From Paenibacillus endophyticus (lineage in GTDB: Bacteria > Bacillota > Bacilli > Paenibacillales > Paenibacillaceae), in assembly GCF_014192395.1 (NCBI RefSeq), contig NZ_JACHXW010000014.1, positions 31,149 to 95,148 of the forward strand: DNA of 64,000 nucleotides. The letters run 5' to 3'. The number at the start of each line of letters is the position of its first letter. Within the stretch, counting starts at the first letter, position 1. A model generated the notes under the pieces. It had not been told where the DNA came from, made no database searches, and worked only from the letters and a program-made list of their open reading frames with translations. Of the stretch, positions 18,063 to 27,833 are shown in pieces. The position numbers and the translations under genes were made by a program.

Positions 18063-18919
18063 CCTATCTCTCCTTCCACTTGCCTCCTGCTATGAATAGC
18101 ATGCAGTGCCTCCAGATGATCGCCGATAATTTGCATCGCCGCATGCGACTGCTCCTCTCCTGCCTTGCTGTGCTTATGGGGACGGTAGCGATTTAGCCGA
18201 TCCACCTCAACCGTATGCACCGGCTTAATGCTTAGCCCCGCAAGCATACCGAGCGCATAAGCCTTCGGCGGGCATAACAGCGTCGACCAATGAATCGCTT
18301 CAAGCGCCTTCCTGTTCATGGCGAACGGAACCGGCACCAGCGATGCATTCATCAAATCGCTTCGGCCAAGCGCTGTATTGAGCGCCGCCTTCAACGCCGT
18401 CACCGCATGCCAGGGCATCCGCATGCCGAGGTGGTGATCAAGCCGGTTCACGGCCAAATCACAAGCCTCCAGCACCGCGTCGCAAAAAGGGACGAGCTCT
18501 CTCCAAGGGATACAGAAGTCGCTGTCCAGAAACAGCAGCGTATCGCCGGCAGCCGCATTAGCCCCGATCGCACGGCCGACATCCGTACCGAGCGCCTCTT
18601 GGTAGACGATTGTCGCTGCGCCGAGCTGCTTGGCTATTACTTCCGTCTGGTCCGTGCTGCCGTTCACAATTACGATAATTTCAATCGGAGACAGCTGCTT
18701 GGCTTCCAGAATAACGCGCCCGATAGTCCTCTCCTCGTTCCGAGCCGGAATAATAACGGACAAGCGCTGCCGGCTGCCGATTCTTTTGCCGCTTTGAGAG
18801 AAATCCATACCCTGCCCGATTGCCGGCAATGCGGCCGGCGTCTTTATCAGCAGCTCGACTAGATCGCGTCTGCGGCCATCATCCGTGCACCCCTGCCTAT
18901 AAAACACGCACATAAACAA
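18038..18919 (-). CDS. Glycosyltransferase family 2 (GT-A)
   Basis: A 293-residue GT2 enzyme, with its GT-A domain from LSVIIPARNEERTIG to the metal-site FLDSDFCIP. The start is uncertain. The frame is open from 18919, where it overlaps the upstream small gene by 23 nt without a good ribosome site. An internal ATG (MDFSQSGK, near 18808) lies just before the conserved domain, after GGGCAGGG. It is the first glycosyltransferase of a four-gene run ending with the pyruvyl-transferase-like gene. The donor is not deducible. Confidence 0.85.
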   Translation of the reverse strand: MFMCVFYRQGCTDDGRRRDLVELLIKTPAALPAIGQGMDFSQSGKRIGSRQRLSVIIPARNEERTIGRVILEAKQLSPIEIIVIVNGSTDQTEVIAKQLGAATIVYQEALGTDVGRAIGANAAAGDTLLFLDSDFCIPWRELVPFCDAVLEACDLAVNRLDHHLGMRMPWHAVTALKAALNTALGRSDLMNASLVPVPFAMNRKALEAIHWSTLLCPPKAYALGMLAGLSIKPVHTVEVDRLNRYRPHKHSKAGEEQSHAAMQIIGDHLEALHAIHSRRQVEGEIGCSANQAK

Positions 18920-19097
18920 TAACTCTGGAACGGATTAATACGTCTTCGGTTCCGCCGTATCCCGGTACGCTTAACGCTTGAACGACAACATAGGAGAAGC
19001 CCACTGAAAGGAGAACTCCTGCAATGACTTCGCCATTTGCGAGGACAACCTCTACGTCTCTGCCTTGGTACGAGAGCAACTTAAAATAAAAGGACAC
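18897..19097 (-). CDS. Small beta-rich protein (Sm/DUF2642-like candidate)
   Basis: About 66 residues, beginning VSFYFKLLSYQGRDVEVVLA. The alternation of valines and the GxDVEV...GEVIAGVLLSV...YVVVQ pattern looks like the small Sm-like barrel of DUF2642/YuzF-type spore proteins, but the match is weak. I prefer the GTG at 19097 because AGGAG lies 8 nt upstream; the same frame has ATG at 19127 and 19115 with poorer sites. It heads the glycan cluster and overlaps the next gene by 23 nt, so it is probably co-expressed with it. The function is unknown. Confidence 0.55.
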   Translation of the reverse strand: MSFYFKLLSYQGRDVEVVLANGEVIAGVLLSVGFSYVVVQALSVPGYGGTEDVLIRSRVIVYVRVL

Positions 19098-19240
19098 ATG
19101 ATCAACTCCTATCATTTGATACCTCATCGTATTCGAGAGATTGATAGAGTGAACGGCTGACGACTATTTTGAAAAACTTTTCATAGAATAAGCGCGTGAC
19201 AGGCCATGCATCCTCTGCTGCTGCAACGCCTGATCATACG

Positions 19241-19290
19241 AAAAAATAAGCTGTCACCGCCTGGCATCATGCCTGCGGGACAGCTTATTT
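19241..19290. terminator. Terminator between the SLH-glycosidase gene and the glycan cluster
   Basis: AAATAAGCTGTC-type arms (19245-19255 and 19279-19290) enclose a loop with GCCTGGC/GCCTGC pairing. On the - strand it is followed by TTTTTTCG. It ends the 7.5 kb GH3-GH30 gene. Confidence 0.85.
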
Positions 19291-19306
19291 CCGTAAGTCG
19301 CTTGCG

Positions 19307-22300
19307 TTATTTGTTGTAAATCGCGTACATCATGACGGCTGCTTCCGCACGTGTCGTCAAGCCCCGCGGGTTAAGCTTCGAGCCGGCGCCTTTCACGATG
19401 CCGTTCGCCGCAAGCAGCGCGGCGCTTTCTTTGGCATATGGTGCGAGCTGCTGCAAATCGGTGAAGCCGCTCAGCTCCTGCGAGCTGCCAGCTTTCAGCT
19501 TTTTGCCGGAAACCTGCAGCGCTCTCGCTGTCATCGCCATCATTTCCTGCCTTGTAATCGCCGCATTCGGATCAAACGAGCCATCCGAGCGGCCTGCTGC
19601 GATGCCGAGCTTCTTCGCGGCGGCAACCGCCTCATAGTAATAGGCGCCTTCCGCGACATCGGTAAAGCTGCCTTGAGCGGCCGCTTGCAAATTCAGCGTT
19701 CTGACAAGCAGCGTAATGAAGTCCGCGCGTTTCACCTTCTCGGAAGGCGCGTATGCTTTGGACGAAACGCCGTTTATGACGCCCTTCGAGGCCATAACCT
19801 CGATTGCTTGCTTCGCCCATGCATGCTTGCCTAAATCATCGAAGGATTGTTGTACAAATACGACACCATACGTGCTGAAATGGTTCGTCGCAAACGTTAC
19901 AGCCTCCTTCGCCCTGTCATATTTGCCGCTTGGCACTGCGATAACCCGGCCGTCCGGGGCAAAATAACGCACGGTCATATGCTCGCTGCTTTGCAGCTCC
20001 TCAGCCGTTGGCGTATAGCTTACCGCCACGTTTACAGGCGCCTCCGGATTATTCCACTCCGTTTTGATACCATCTACATAAAGGTTCAGCTCAACGGCTG
20101 GCCGGTCGACAATCGCACTGCGCGCTTCCTCGCTAAGCTTGGACTTATCGACGCTTGCGATTACGATGGTTACGCTTTTGGCGTCCTCAGGCAGCGAATT
20201 CAACATATGGCTTGGGACAATGAGCGTGCCGGAGGCTGTTCTCACTTCGTATTGAACCGACAGCTTGGCCGTGCTGATCGAAGCCTTCGGCAGCCCAATC
20301 TCGTAGCCGTTTGCGCCGCTCGCGCTTGGAACCGTTATGATGATCGTTTCTACGGCATCGCTGGCGCTCTGGCCAGGCTTCCATACGCTATCGAGCATCG
20401 CTTGGCTGATTTCGGTTTTCCCTACCCGACTGCCGGCATCCACAACCGGAATCGGAGCTGTAAGGTGCTTCCCTCCCGTTCCGCTGCCCGGATTTGTCGT
20501 TCCAATAGGTCCCGGTGTCACATCAGGTCCTTGTGTCGGTGTTGGTGTTGGTGTTGGACTAGGCTGATCCTCGCCAGGCGTAATGATATACGTGAATGGC
20601 GCGATATAGCTATCCTTCATACCTTCTTTTACTGCAATAGCACGAATGACTGCTAGCTGGTTCCATTTCAGCTTTCCTGTAAAAAGCTTTCCATTCACGC
20701 TGCTTGGAACCGAACCGTCCGTGGTGTAGTATATCGCCGCTCCTTCGGTAGCCGATGTCAGCGACAGCTCCTTCGGTCCCTGATAAGCGCCCGGCTTGAG
20801 CGATGCTGTGGGAAGCGAAACAGTACCCGTAATAGGAGCAGCCTCCTCCGTCTCTTCCAGCACGATCCAATCCAAGTTCGCGCCATCGTTGTTGCTCGTG
20901 AACTGCAGGCTTTGCACGCCTTCATCCAGCTTAACAATGCCGGATGTTTCCACATAGGCATTCCAGCCCCCGCTTGCGCCCAGCGGCGTGGTCGACAGCT
21001 TGCTGCCGCTCACAGACAGCGTTCCGCTTACACCAGCCTGCGGCGTCGCATAGCGGTAGGTAACTTTATAGAAGCCCGTTCTAGCCACATTCACGTCAAA
21101 ATAAAGCGAGCCTGACGCGGCGATAAAGCCTACGTTTTTGAACAGCAGCGTCTCCCCGTCCAGATTGCTTTGAACGGCTGCCGCATCCGCGCGGCTGTAG
21201 CTTTCCGCTTCGATCTTCATGGAGCCGCTCTCGTCCATCGTCTGCGCCCCATGCGGCTCGATAGCGATGCCTCGCAGCTCGTAGCCTGACGCTCCAGCCG
21301 CGATCCGCAGCTTCTGATCCCCTTCAGCCAAGTCCATAACAACCCGCATTTCCACGACTTGGTTGTAGAGATTCGGTACGGTCAGTACCTTGCGGACTGC
21401 GCCGTTCTGCGCCTCAAGCACGATGCCGTTTACGACTTGGCTGTTCGACGTCACCTTAAAGGTAACCGCATACGGACCAGCTGCCGGTACGTTGACCAAA
21501 TAATCGGCATAATCGCCTGCATCGATTTGCGACAGCTTCGCTTCGCTGCCCGTTCCGGTAACTGCGAATCCTTTCAGACGATTGAATTGATCAAGCGCAT
21601 GAAAGCTTAACAAACCAATCGGAGCTGTCACGTTTTCTGTTCCGAGCAGGGCTGCGTTCGCCGTGAGCGCCTTACCGCTGCTGGAATCGTTATATGCTTG
21701 GACAGGAACATTAACCTGAAGCTCCAATTCATTGTAATAAACCTTTTCGTTCCAGTTCAGTATAAGCTTCGCTTGAGACTTGTTTATCAGCTCAGCAGCG
21801 CCAAGCGACACGCCTCCTTCTGTCAGCGCTGTGCCGGACAACGTAATCGCATCAAGCTCCGATGCTATGAAATTGCCGCCGGCAAGCGTCAGAATGAGTT
21901 CCTTGCCATTTACGCCGTAAGCAACCTCATTGTCAGACAAGGATAACGATTCGTCGTCATTAATGGCCTTAAATACTGCCTGCGTACTCATCATACCGCC
22001 CATGCTGCCGGTTTCCGCCTCGTAAGCACTCGCCGTAACGGTAACGATTCGATCCGTATCATAGTCACGAACAGCTGACCCGCTTACTTTCAGGTTGACG
22101 ATGTTATCGGCTGTTCGGTAAACACTGTCAGCCACAGTCCCCTCATAACCTTCAATCGACCAATTTCCCGAGGTCAGCTCTTGCTTGTAAATGTCATTAA
22201 GCAAATGTACGGTAATCGCTTGGCCATCCTCCGCTCCTTCCGTAACAGCCGATGCATCGGCTATTATAGCTGGACCTATTGCGAGCGCATTGAGATTAAA

Positions 22301-25300
22301 GCTCTGGCCTTGTATACGTACACGCAGCGTATGGATACCCGCAGTCAGTATGACCGAATCAGCTGCCGTCTCCCAAGCATCCCATGCTGCGGTTTGCGGA
22401 AGCTCCGTCGTCGCAAGCACTTCCGCACCAATCGCCAGCTCTGCTCGCGCTCCTACATTCATCGTCGCGTACTGATACGTGATGCCGTATCTGCCATCCG
22501 CAGGCACTTGCACCTTGTAATCCATCCAGTCGCCTGGATCGGCGTAACTTACTGCTGCACCGTCAATCAATACTTGATGAGCCGTTTCGAACCGGCTCGC
22601 CTCGATAAGGGCTGGAAGCTGAACAGCCTCCCCCGCAGCCTTCGAGAATGCGATGCTCTTGATGTTGTAGTCGTTCTTGCTGGCGGACATCGTTAATTTA
22701 TGCGTGCCCGCCGGCAACTCGACTCTCACCCGCTGGCTTGCAAAATCCCCCCACTGGTTCGTCGTCTGTTTAACCGGAAGCGTCACAAACGGCACTCCAT
22801 TCAGCTCAAAGCTTACCGAGCCATCCGTCTGGTAACCCGCCAGCGCCAAATCCAAATCGTACTCGCCTGCCTCCGCGACGCCAATAGCGTAATCAAACGA
22901 AGCGGTTCCGTCTGCCGCAAAGGAACCTAAGTACCCGCTCGGATCAACGGCAAAGCTGCCTTCAGCCGTTGTATAGCGAGTCGCGTCAATCACTGCCGGA
23001 ACGTCCGCAATTTGTGTACGGTTCCAGCGATAGGTCGCGGTAGATTTGGCCGGAATAACCGCGTTTATCTGCAAGCCGTCGACTAGGAACTTGAACGGCT
23101 GGGCGTCATTTGTTTGGTTCGTCACAACCGCTACGATCTCCTTGCCGTCTGGGCTTGCGAACGCAACGTTCGTCACGGTCGAAGCCGAACCGTAATTACT
23201 GTCAATCCTTACGTAACCCGACTTTACGAATTTCGTGTACTGCCCCATCAGGTAATATTCAGGCAGCAGCCAATAATGGTCCGGATTCGAGGAATCCTGC
23301 ACAACCGGCGTTGGATCAGGAACGCCTACCCATTGATGCGAGGAAATATCGCTGTCCAGCATCGTGACCCAGCTGTTATAGCTTTTGGCATAATTGCGGA
23401 AGTATTGCGCGATACGGTCAGCGCCTGCAGTACCCCATACGGCACGTTCCGTCAAGTAAACGCTTTTCTCCGGGAACAACTTATGCAGCTCCGTCATCAT
23501 CGACAGCTCGCCGCCGTAATCATGGAACGCCGTTCCTTCGATTGCGTCATACGCGCCATCAATCGGATTGCCGAGAATTTGAGCGGGGTATGCCATCGTG
23601 TCACCTGGATTATGGTCAAACATCCACAGCTTCACGCGTTTGATCTTGGCATCGCTGTGTTGATCCAGCTTCGCGCGCAGCAGCTTGGCAAGCCTTGCTG
23701 CCTGCTGCCAGGACATTGCCGTACTCGGATAATCAATCTCGAGCAGCGGTTCATTCTGCAAGGTCATGCCTTCGAAGAAGATCCCTTGCTCCGCATACGC
23801 TTCGAGAAACTTCACGTAATAGGAAGCAAGCACCGGAAGGTACTCTTCCTTCACTTGGCCCCTGACCATGCTGTCGGTCGTTTTCATCCAGCCCGGAGGG
23901 CTCCATGGCGATGCGAAAAACTGAAGCTCCGGGTTAATCGCTTGCATTTTTTTGACCGTGCCGATAATGCCGAAATCGATATCCTTCTGAATCGAGAATT
24001 TCTTGAGCTCGACATCGGTTTCGCCTGCCGGCAAGTCGTCGTAAGAATAAAATTTTTGCGCGGTGAAATCGGAAGTACCGATCGTGAGCCGAACCAGGCT
24101 CATCCCGATGCCGTTATCCTTGTCGATAAGCTTGCGTAGCAATTCATTCTGCTTCTCCGGTGACATCTTAATCAGATTATGAATCGTTGCTTCTTCCATT
24201 GACGAGCCGATGCCGAGCATCGTTTGATATTTTTTGTCCGGATCAATCGTAATAGCAGTCGCGGTGTTGCCGCTCGGCAGCGCCAGATCGAGATTGTCCT
24301 GCTGCTCCAGCTTCTTATCCCCCGCCAAGTACCGATCCGCGTAATACCATTTGCGGTCTCCCGCGTCACGCTCGCTAGAGATCCATGCTTCGACAGCTCC
24401 ATCAATAAATGCGGACTCGCTGCCGCCATTGCCTGGATCTGTTGTGCCGCCACCGCCGTTGCCAGCTGGCACATCTCCCGTCCGCGTAAATTCGACCCAA
24501 TTGAAATTCATATCCCCTGCGATAAATTCCAGTCTGAGCGTTTGCAGTCCGGCTTTGGTCAATACGATGTTCTCGGCCGCAGCCGTCTGCCAGTTTTGCC
24601 ATCCGCCGGTTGAGCCTGCGTTCAGCGTGCCTGCCGTCGCTCCGTCCTCCGTCTTCACCTTAATGCCTGTCGCGCCGCCGTTGCCCGCATAGCGGAATTC
24701 CGCTTTGTAAGTCCCCGGCTCGGCAATCTTGACATGATAGTCCAGCCACGCGCCAGCAGCGGTCCAGCCGATATTTTTTCCGCCTCCCGAATCTTGCGTA
24801 TCCTCCGTATTCAGGCCGCTGCTCTTCGCCGTGAAAGCCTCTGCTTCAATCTTGCCCGGTACCGGCAAAGAAGGCAGCTCCGGCTGTACAGGCTTATCCG
24901 GCAATGCAGGCGTTGCTTGCCCGCTTGTCAGCCCGTAGCCGATTGCAAACAGCAGGTTCGGGCTCGAATCCGTCATAATGGGATAATTCGTCAAGTAAAA
25001 AGGCCACTTTATCGGGTTTTTCCCTTTGAATTCCTTAGCGCCAAGGAGCACGTCCGCGACCCCTTGCCCTTCTGTACCGGGCAGCCATGCCGCTATCAAG
25101 GCATCCCAATCGTCCATTTGATCCGCAATGGTCATCGGACGCCCGGATACAAGCACGACGATGATCGGAATATTCGGATCAGCCGCGCGAATGTTCGCTA
25201 TTGTCGCCAAATCCTCCTCGTCCAGATTAAGGCTCGTGCGATCTCCCGTCGTTTCTGCATACGGCGTTTCTCCTACTACCGCGATAGCCGCGTCATAACC

Positions 25301-26818
25301 AGCCGCACCCCGTCCGTGCTTGTTGTAGGTTACCGTCTTGCTCGCTCCAGCAGCCTCCTTCAGCCCTTCATAGATCGTCGTTCCAGCCGTGATTGCTCCG
25401 GAAGCGCCTTGCCATGTTATTGACCAGCCGCCCGACTGATTGCCGATGTCATTGGCGTTTTTGCCGGCCACAAAGATTTTGTCCATATCCTTCAGCTGAG
25501 ACATGATCGGCGAACCGTTTACGACATCGTTTTTGAGCAGCACAAGCGACTCCGCTGCCGCTTGTCGAGCAAGCTGCCGGTGCTCGCCCGCTCCCATGTA
25601 TGTCGTCATCGCTTCGTCTGTTTTCGGAAATTCGAATAAACCGGACGACAGCTTCACTTTCAAAATTCGCAGCACGGCATCATTCAATCGCTCCTCTGTG
25701 AGGCTGCCATCCTTCACGAGACTGATCAAGTGGTTCAGACTCGCTTTCCAATCTCCCGTCAGCATGAACATATCCACGCCAGCGTTCACGGATGCAAGCA
25801 GCTGATTTTTCAAACCGCTCACGGGCGCCCCGTCTTGATCACGCGTAATTTGCTGAATGGCGTTATAATCCGAAATGACAAAGCCTTTAAATCCAAGCTC
25901 ACCCTTCAGCACGTCGGTTAGAAGCCGTTTGTTCGCATGCATTTTGAGACCCTGTATGCTGTGGTAGGAAGCCATTACCGTCTGTACGCCAGCCTCTACC
26001 GCCGCGCGGTACATGTCCAAATCCGAAGCAAGCAGCTCATCCTCCGTATACTTCGTCACGTTTCCTTGGTTCGCTCCATTGTCCGTATAGCCTTCGCCAA
26101 TGAAATGCTTAGCAGCGCCTACCACCCGGCTCGTCTGGCTGCGCTCAGCCGCAGTCTCGCCCTGCAAGCCTTTGATATAGGCCGCACCCAGTGCCTTTGA
26201 GATCGCTTGGCTGCCGCTGTAGCCTTCATACGTGCGGCCCCAGCGAATATCCTGCGGCGCCGCAATCGTTGGCGCGAAATCCCAGTTCGCGCCGGTCGAG
26301 CGAATTTCCTTCGCCGTTGCCGCGCCGATTCTCTTCACGAGCTCGGCATTATTCGCAGCACCTAGGCCGATATTATGGGGGAACAAAGTCGCCCCCTTCA
26401 CATTGTTATGGCCATGCACGCCGTCTACGCCGTACAGCAGCGGTATACCCAGCCTCGTAGAGAGCGCTCCGTCTTGGTAGCCGTCAATCAGCGTCTGCCA
26501 ATTCTCACGCGTGCTGTCCTGCTGCTTGCCATTCGGGAAGGAGCCTCCGCCGCTCAGTACCGAGCCGATAAAATATTGCTTAACCTCCTCCGGTGTAATA
26601 TTTCCCTTCTCAGGCTGTATCATTTGACCCGCGCGTTCCTCAATTGTCATTCTTGCAAGCAAATCCGCCGCCCGGGCCTCTACGCTTTTGGACGGATCCA
26701 AGTAAGCTGGAAGTCCTCCCGCGGTCTGCGCCAATGGCGCCGCGCCAACCGAAAAAAGGCTAGTCATTAGCGATACGACCAATAGCATTGCCGTCATCAT
26801 CGACATCTTTCTGTTCAA
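19307..26818 (-). CDS. Giant SLH-anchored bifunctional glycosidase: GH3 + GH30 + CBMs
   Basis: A 2503-residue cell-surface enzyme. Order: signal peptide (1-30); GH3 alpha/beta barrel and second domain (about 35-630) with D317 in FVISDY as nucleophile; CBM6/35-like domain (about 650-780); GH30 barrel and beta domain (about 815-1285) with acid/base E1023 in QNEP and nucleophile E1124 in LTER; a series of CBM6-like and Ig-like domains (about 1285-1995); chitobiase C-terminal-like domain (about 2000-2075); a Pro-Thr linker (about 2085-2110); a domain common before SLH repeats; and three SLH repeats (about 2324-2503). Both catalytic sites look intact. The GH30 part resembles beta-1,6-glucanase/glucosylceramidase types, so beta-glucan (for example fungal wall) is a plausible substrate (inference). 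The start is TTG at 26818 with GAGGAGGG upstream. Confidence 0.93.
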   Translation of the reverse strand: MNRKMSMMTAMLLVVSLMTSLFSVGAAPLAQTAGGLPAYLDPSKSVEARAADLLARMTIEERAGQMIQPEKGNITPEEVKQYFIGSVLSGGGSFPNGKQQDSTRENWQTLIDGYQDGALSTRLGIPLLYGVDGVHGHNNVKGATLFPHNIGLGAANNAELVKRIGAATAKEIRSTGANWDFAPTIAAPQDIRWGRTYEGYSGSQAISKALGAAYIKGLQGETAAERSQTSRVVGAAKHFIGEGYTDNGANQGNVTKYTEDELLASDLDMYRAAVEAGVQTVMASYHSIQGLKMHANKRLLTDVLKGELGFKGFVISDYNAIQQITRDQDGAPVSGLKNQLLASVNAGVDMFMLTGDWKASLNHLISLVKDGSLTEERLNDAVLRILKVKLSSGLFEFPKTDEAMTTYMGAGEHRQLARQAAAESLVLLKNDVVNGSPIMSQLKDMDKIFVAGKNANDIGNQSGGWSITWQGASGAITAGTTIYEGLKEAAGASKTVTYNKHGRGAAGYDAAIAVVGETPYAETTGDRTSLNLDEEDLATIANIRAADPNIPIIVVLVSGRPMTIADQMDDWDALIAAWLPGTEGQGVADVLLGAKEFKGKNPIKWPFYLTNYPIMTDSSPNLLFAIGYGLTSGQATPALPDKPVQPELPSLPVPGKIEAEAFTAKSSGLNTEDTQDSGGGKNIGWTAAGAWLDYHVKIAEPGTYKAEFRYAGNGGATGIKVKTEDGATAGTLNAGSTGGWQNWQTAAAENIVLTKAGLQTLRLEFIAGDMNFNWVEFTRTGDVPAGNGGGGTTDPGNGGSESAFIDGAVEAWISSERDAGDRKWYYADRYLAGDKKLEQQDNLDLALPSGNTATAITIDPDKKYQTMLGIGSSMEEATIHNLIKMSPEKQNELLRKLIDKDNGIGMSLVRLTIGTSDFTAQKFYSYDDLPAGETDVELKKFSIQKDIDFGIIGTVKKMQAINPELQFFASPWSPPGWMKTTDSMVRGQVKEEYLPVLASYYVKFLEAYAEQGIFFEGMTLQNEPLLEIDYPSTAMSWQQAARLAKLLRAKLDQHSDAKIKRVKLWMFDHNPGDTMAYPAQILGNPIDGAYDAIEGTAFHDYGGELSMMTELHKLFPEKSVYLTERAVWGTAGADRIAQYFRNYAKSYNSWVTMLDSDISSHQWVGVPDPTPVVQDSSNPDHYWLLPEYYLMGQYTKFVKSGYVRIDSNYGSASTVTNVAFASPDGKEIVAVVTNQTNDAQPFKFLVDGLQINAVIPAKSTATYRWNRTQIADVPAVIDATRYTTAEGSFAVDPSGYLGSFAADGTASFDYAIGVAEAGEYDLDLALAGYQTDGSVSFELNGVPFVTLPVKQTTNQWGDFASQRVRVELPAGTHKLTMSASKNDYNIKSIAFSKAAGEAVQLPALIEASRFETAHQVLIDGAAVSYADPGDWMDYKVQVPADGRYGITYQYATMNVGARAELAIGAEVLATTELPQTAAWDAWETAADSVILTAGIHTLRVRIQGQSFNLNALAIGPAIIADASAVTEGAEDGQAITVHLLNDIYKQELTSGNWSIEGYEGTVADSVYRTADNIVNLKVSGSAVRDYDTDRIVTVTASAYEAETGSMGGMMSTQAVFKAINDDESLSLSDNEVAYGVNGKELILTLAGGNFIASELDAITLSGTALTEGGVSLGAAELINKSQAKLILNWNEKVYYNELELQVNVPVQAYNDSSSGKALTANAALLGTENVTAPIGLLSFHALDQFNRLKGFAVTGTGSEAKLSQIDAGDYADYLVNVPAAGPYAVTFKVTSNSQVVNGIVLEAQNGAVRKVLTVPNLYNQVVEMRVVMDLAEGDQKLRIAAGASGYELRGIAIEPHGAQTMDESGSMKIEAESYSRADAAAVQSNLDGETLLFKNVGFIAASGSLYFDVNVARTGFYKVTYRYATPQAGVSGTLSVSGSKLSTTPLGASGGWNAYVETSGIVKLDEGVQSLQFTSNNDGANLDWIVLEETEEAAPITGTVSLPTASLKPGAYQGPKELSLTSATEGAAIYYTTDGSVPSSVNGKLFTGKLKWNQLAVIRAIAVKEGMKDSYIAPFTYIITPGEDQPSPTPTPTPTQGPDVTPGPIGTTNPGSGTGGKHLTAPIPVVDAGSRVGKTEISQAMLDSVWKPGQSASDAVETIIITVPSASGANGYEIGLPKASISTAKLSVQYEVRTASGTLIVPSHMLNSLPEDAKSVTIVIASVDKSKLSEEARSAIVDRPAVELNLYVDGIKTEWNNPEAPVNVAVSYTPTAEELQSSEHMTVRYFAPDGRVIAVPSGKYDRAKEAVTFATNHFSTYGVVFVQQSFDDLGKHAWAKQAIEVMASKGVINGVSSKAYAPSEKVKRADFITLLVRTLNLQAAAQGSFTDVAEGAYYYEAVAAAKKLGIAAGRSDGSFDPNAAITRQEMMAMTARALQVSGKKLKAGSSQELSGFTDLQQLAPYAKESAALLAANGIVKGAGSKLNPRGLTTRAEAAVMMYAIYNK

Positions 26819-27088
26819 GCCAAACCCTCCTCGAAACTTTAATAGCCGTCTCCCGCAAGTGCTATTCCATTTTCACAGAACCGCAACAGACGAGATTACC
26901 TACAAGTATAAAATTGAAAAGGGTTTGAAAATATGGCGCATTCTTGCGATTATGTGCGTTGTTTTTCTGCATTTTGCAATCGATTTCAAAATGAACGCCA
27001 TTCCCTTCAGCCACTATGCAGCGAACGTCCGTCACAGCGGATCGGCAGCTCAATAACCTGCGCAAAAACAGACTTTTTTCCTCAAAAT

Positions 27089-27118
27089 TTGCTAATTACC
27101 CCCAAATAAAACTACAAT
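27089..27118 (+). promoter_or_regulatory. Candidate sigma-A promoter of terB
   Basis: -35 TTGCTA (27089-27094) and -10 TACAAT (27113-27118) with an 18-nt spacer, about 43 nt before the start codon. The rest of 26819-27160 must also hold the promoter of the divergent glycosidase gene, which I could not place; no gene is seen there. Confidence 0.5.
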
Positions 27119-27160
27119 AGAGATACAACCTAAAAAATCCGCTCAGGGAGGCTGAACAAA

Positions 27161-27607
27161 ATGAGTTCATTTACATCTTGGCTGTCAAATACGAAACAGG
27201 GCTTGAATGACCAAGTCAAAAAGTTTAAAAACAAAGAATTTCTGGATGCAGTCGTTGCAGGCTGTGCTATCGTAGCTGGTGCAGACGGCTCCATTGATTC
27301 GAACGAGAAGCAAAAAATGACCGGCTACATCAGCCGCAGCGAAGAGCTTAAAGTGTTTAACATGACCGATGTCATCAACCGCTTCAACCATTACGTAGGC
27401 AATATTGAGTTTGACGGCATGATCGGCAAGCAGGAAGCGCTTAAAGCGATTGAGAAATTCCGCAGCAAGCCTGAAGTCGGCCGTGTAATCGTCGGTGTAT
27501 GCAGTGCCATTGGGGCTGCTGACGGCGATTTCGATCCTAGCGAGCAGGCAGCTGTCCGTGATATCTGTAATACGCTGGGACTTAATCCTAGCGAATTCAG
27601 CCTGTAA
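27161..27607 (+). CDS. terB: TerB-like tellurite-resistance/stress protein
   Basis: A 148-residue all-helical cytosolic protein of the TerB family. The two related halves (AGCAIVAGADGSIDSNEK and VGVCSAIGAADGDFDPSEQ) each carry the acidic A-DG-ID/FD-E pattern thought to bind metal. TerB is known as part of Ter membrane-associated stress complexes with TerC and TerD. Here it is a single-gene unit with GGGAGG upstream and a strong terminator after it, 18 kb from the ter cluster on the opposite strand. It probably works with that cluster in trans. Confidence 0.9.
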   Translation: MSSFTSWLSNTKQGLNDQVKKFKNKEFLDAVVAGCAIVAGADGSIDSNEKQKMTGYISRSEELKVFNMTDVINRFNHYVGNIEFDGMIGKQEALKAIEKFRSKPEVGRVIVGVCSAIGAADGDFDPSEQAAVRDICNTLGLNPSEFSL

Positions 27608-27657
27608 CAGCGCCAGTGGATTGTCCCATAAGGGCAGAACAATCCCATAAAATAAAA

Positions 27658-27704
27658 ATAACCTTCAGCAGCACTTTAAAAGTGGAGCTGAAGGTTATTT
27701 TTTC
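27658..27704 (+). terminator. Terminator of terB
   Basis: ATAACCTTCAGC (27658-27669) pairs with GCTGAAGGTTAT, with an inner CACTTT/AAGTG stem, and is followed by TTTTTTC. Confidence 0.9.
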
Positions 27705-27833
27705 ACGCTATGCTGCGTAACAAGCGGGAACTGCATTTTCCGGAAATGATATTAAAACAGACCTTATCGTTTACTGTTTCTTTGTGTACTGTTTCTGTTT
27801 CTTTTCCAGATTTGCGCCTCGCTGCTGCTCCTG

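Noticed and set aside
23114..24139. A 341-codon open frame inside the GH3-GH30 gene on the other strand
   Set aside because: It mirrors the GH30 coding region and shows no recognisable domain.
26859..27065. Small frames in the gap between the giant glycosidase and terB
   Set aside because: No ribosome sites and no conserved pattern.
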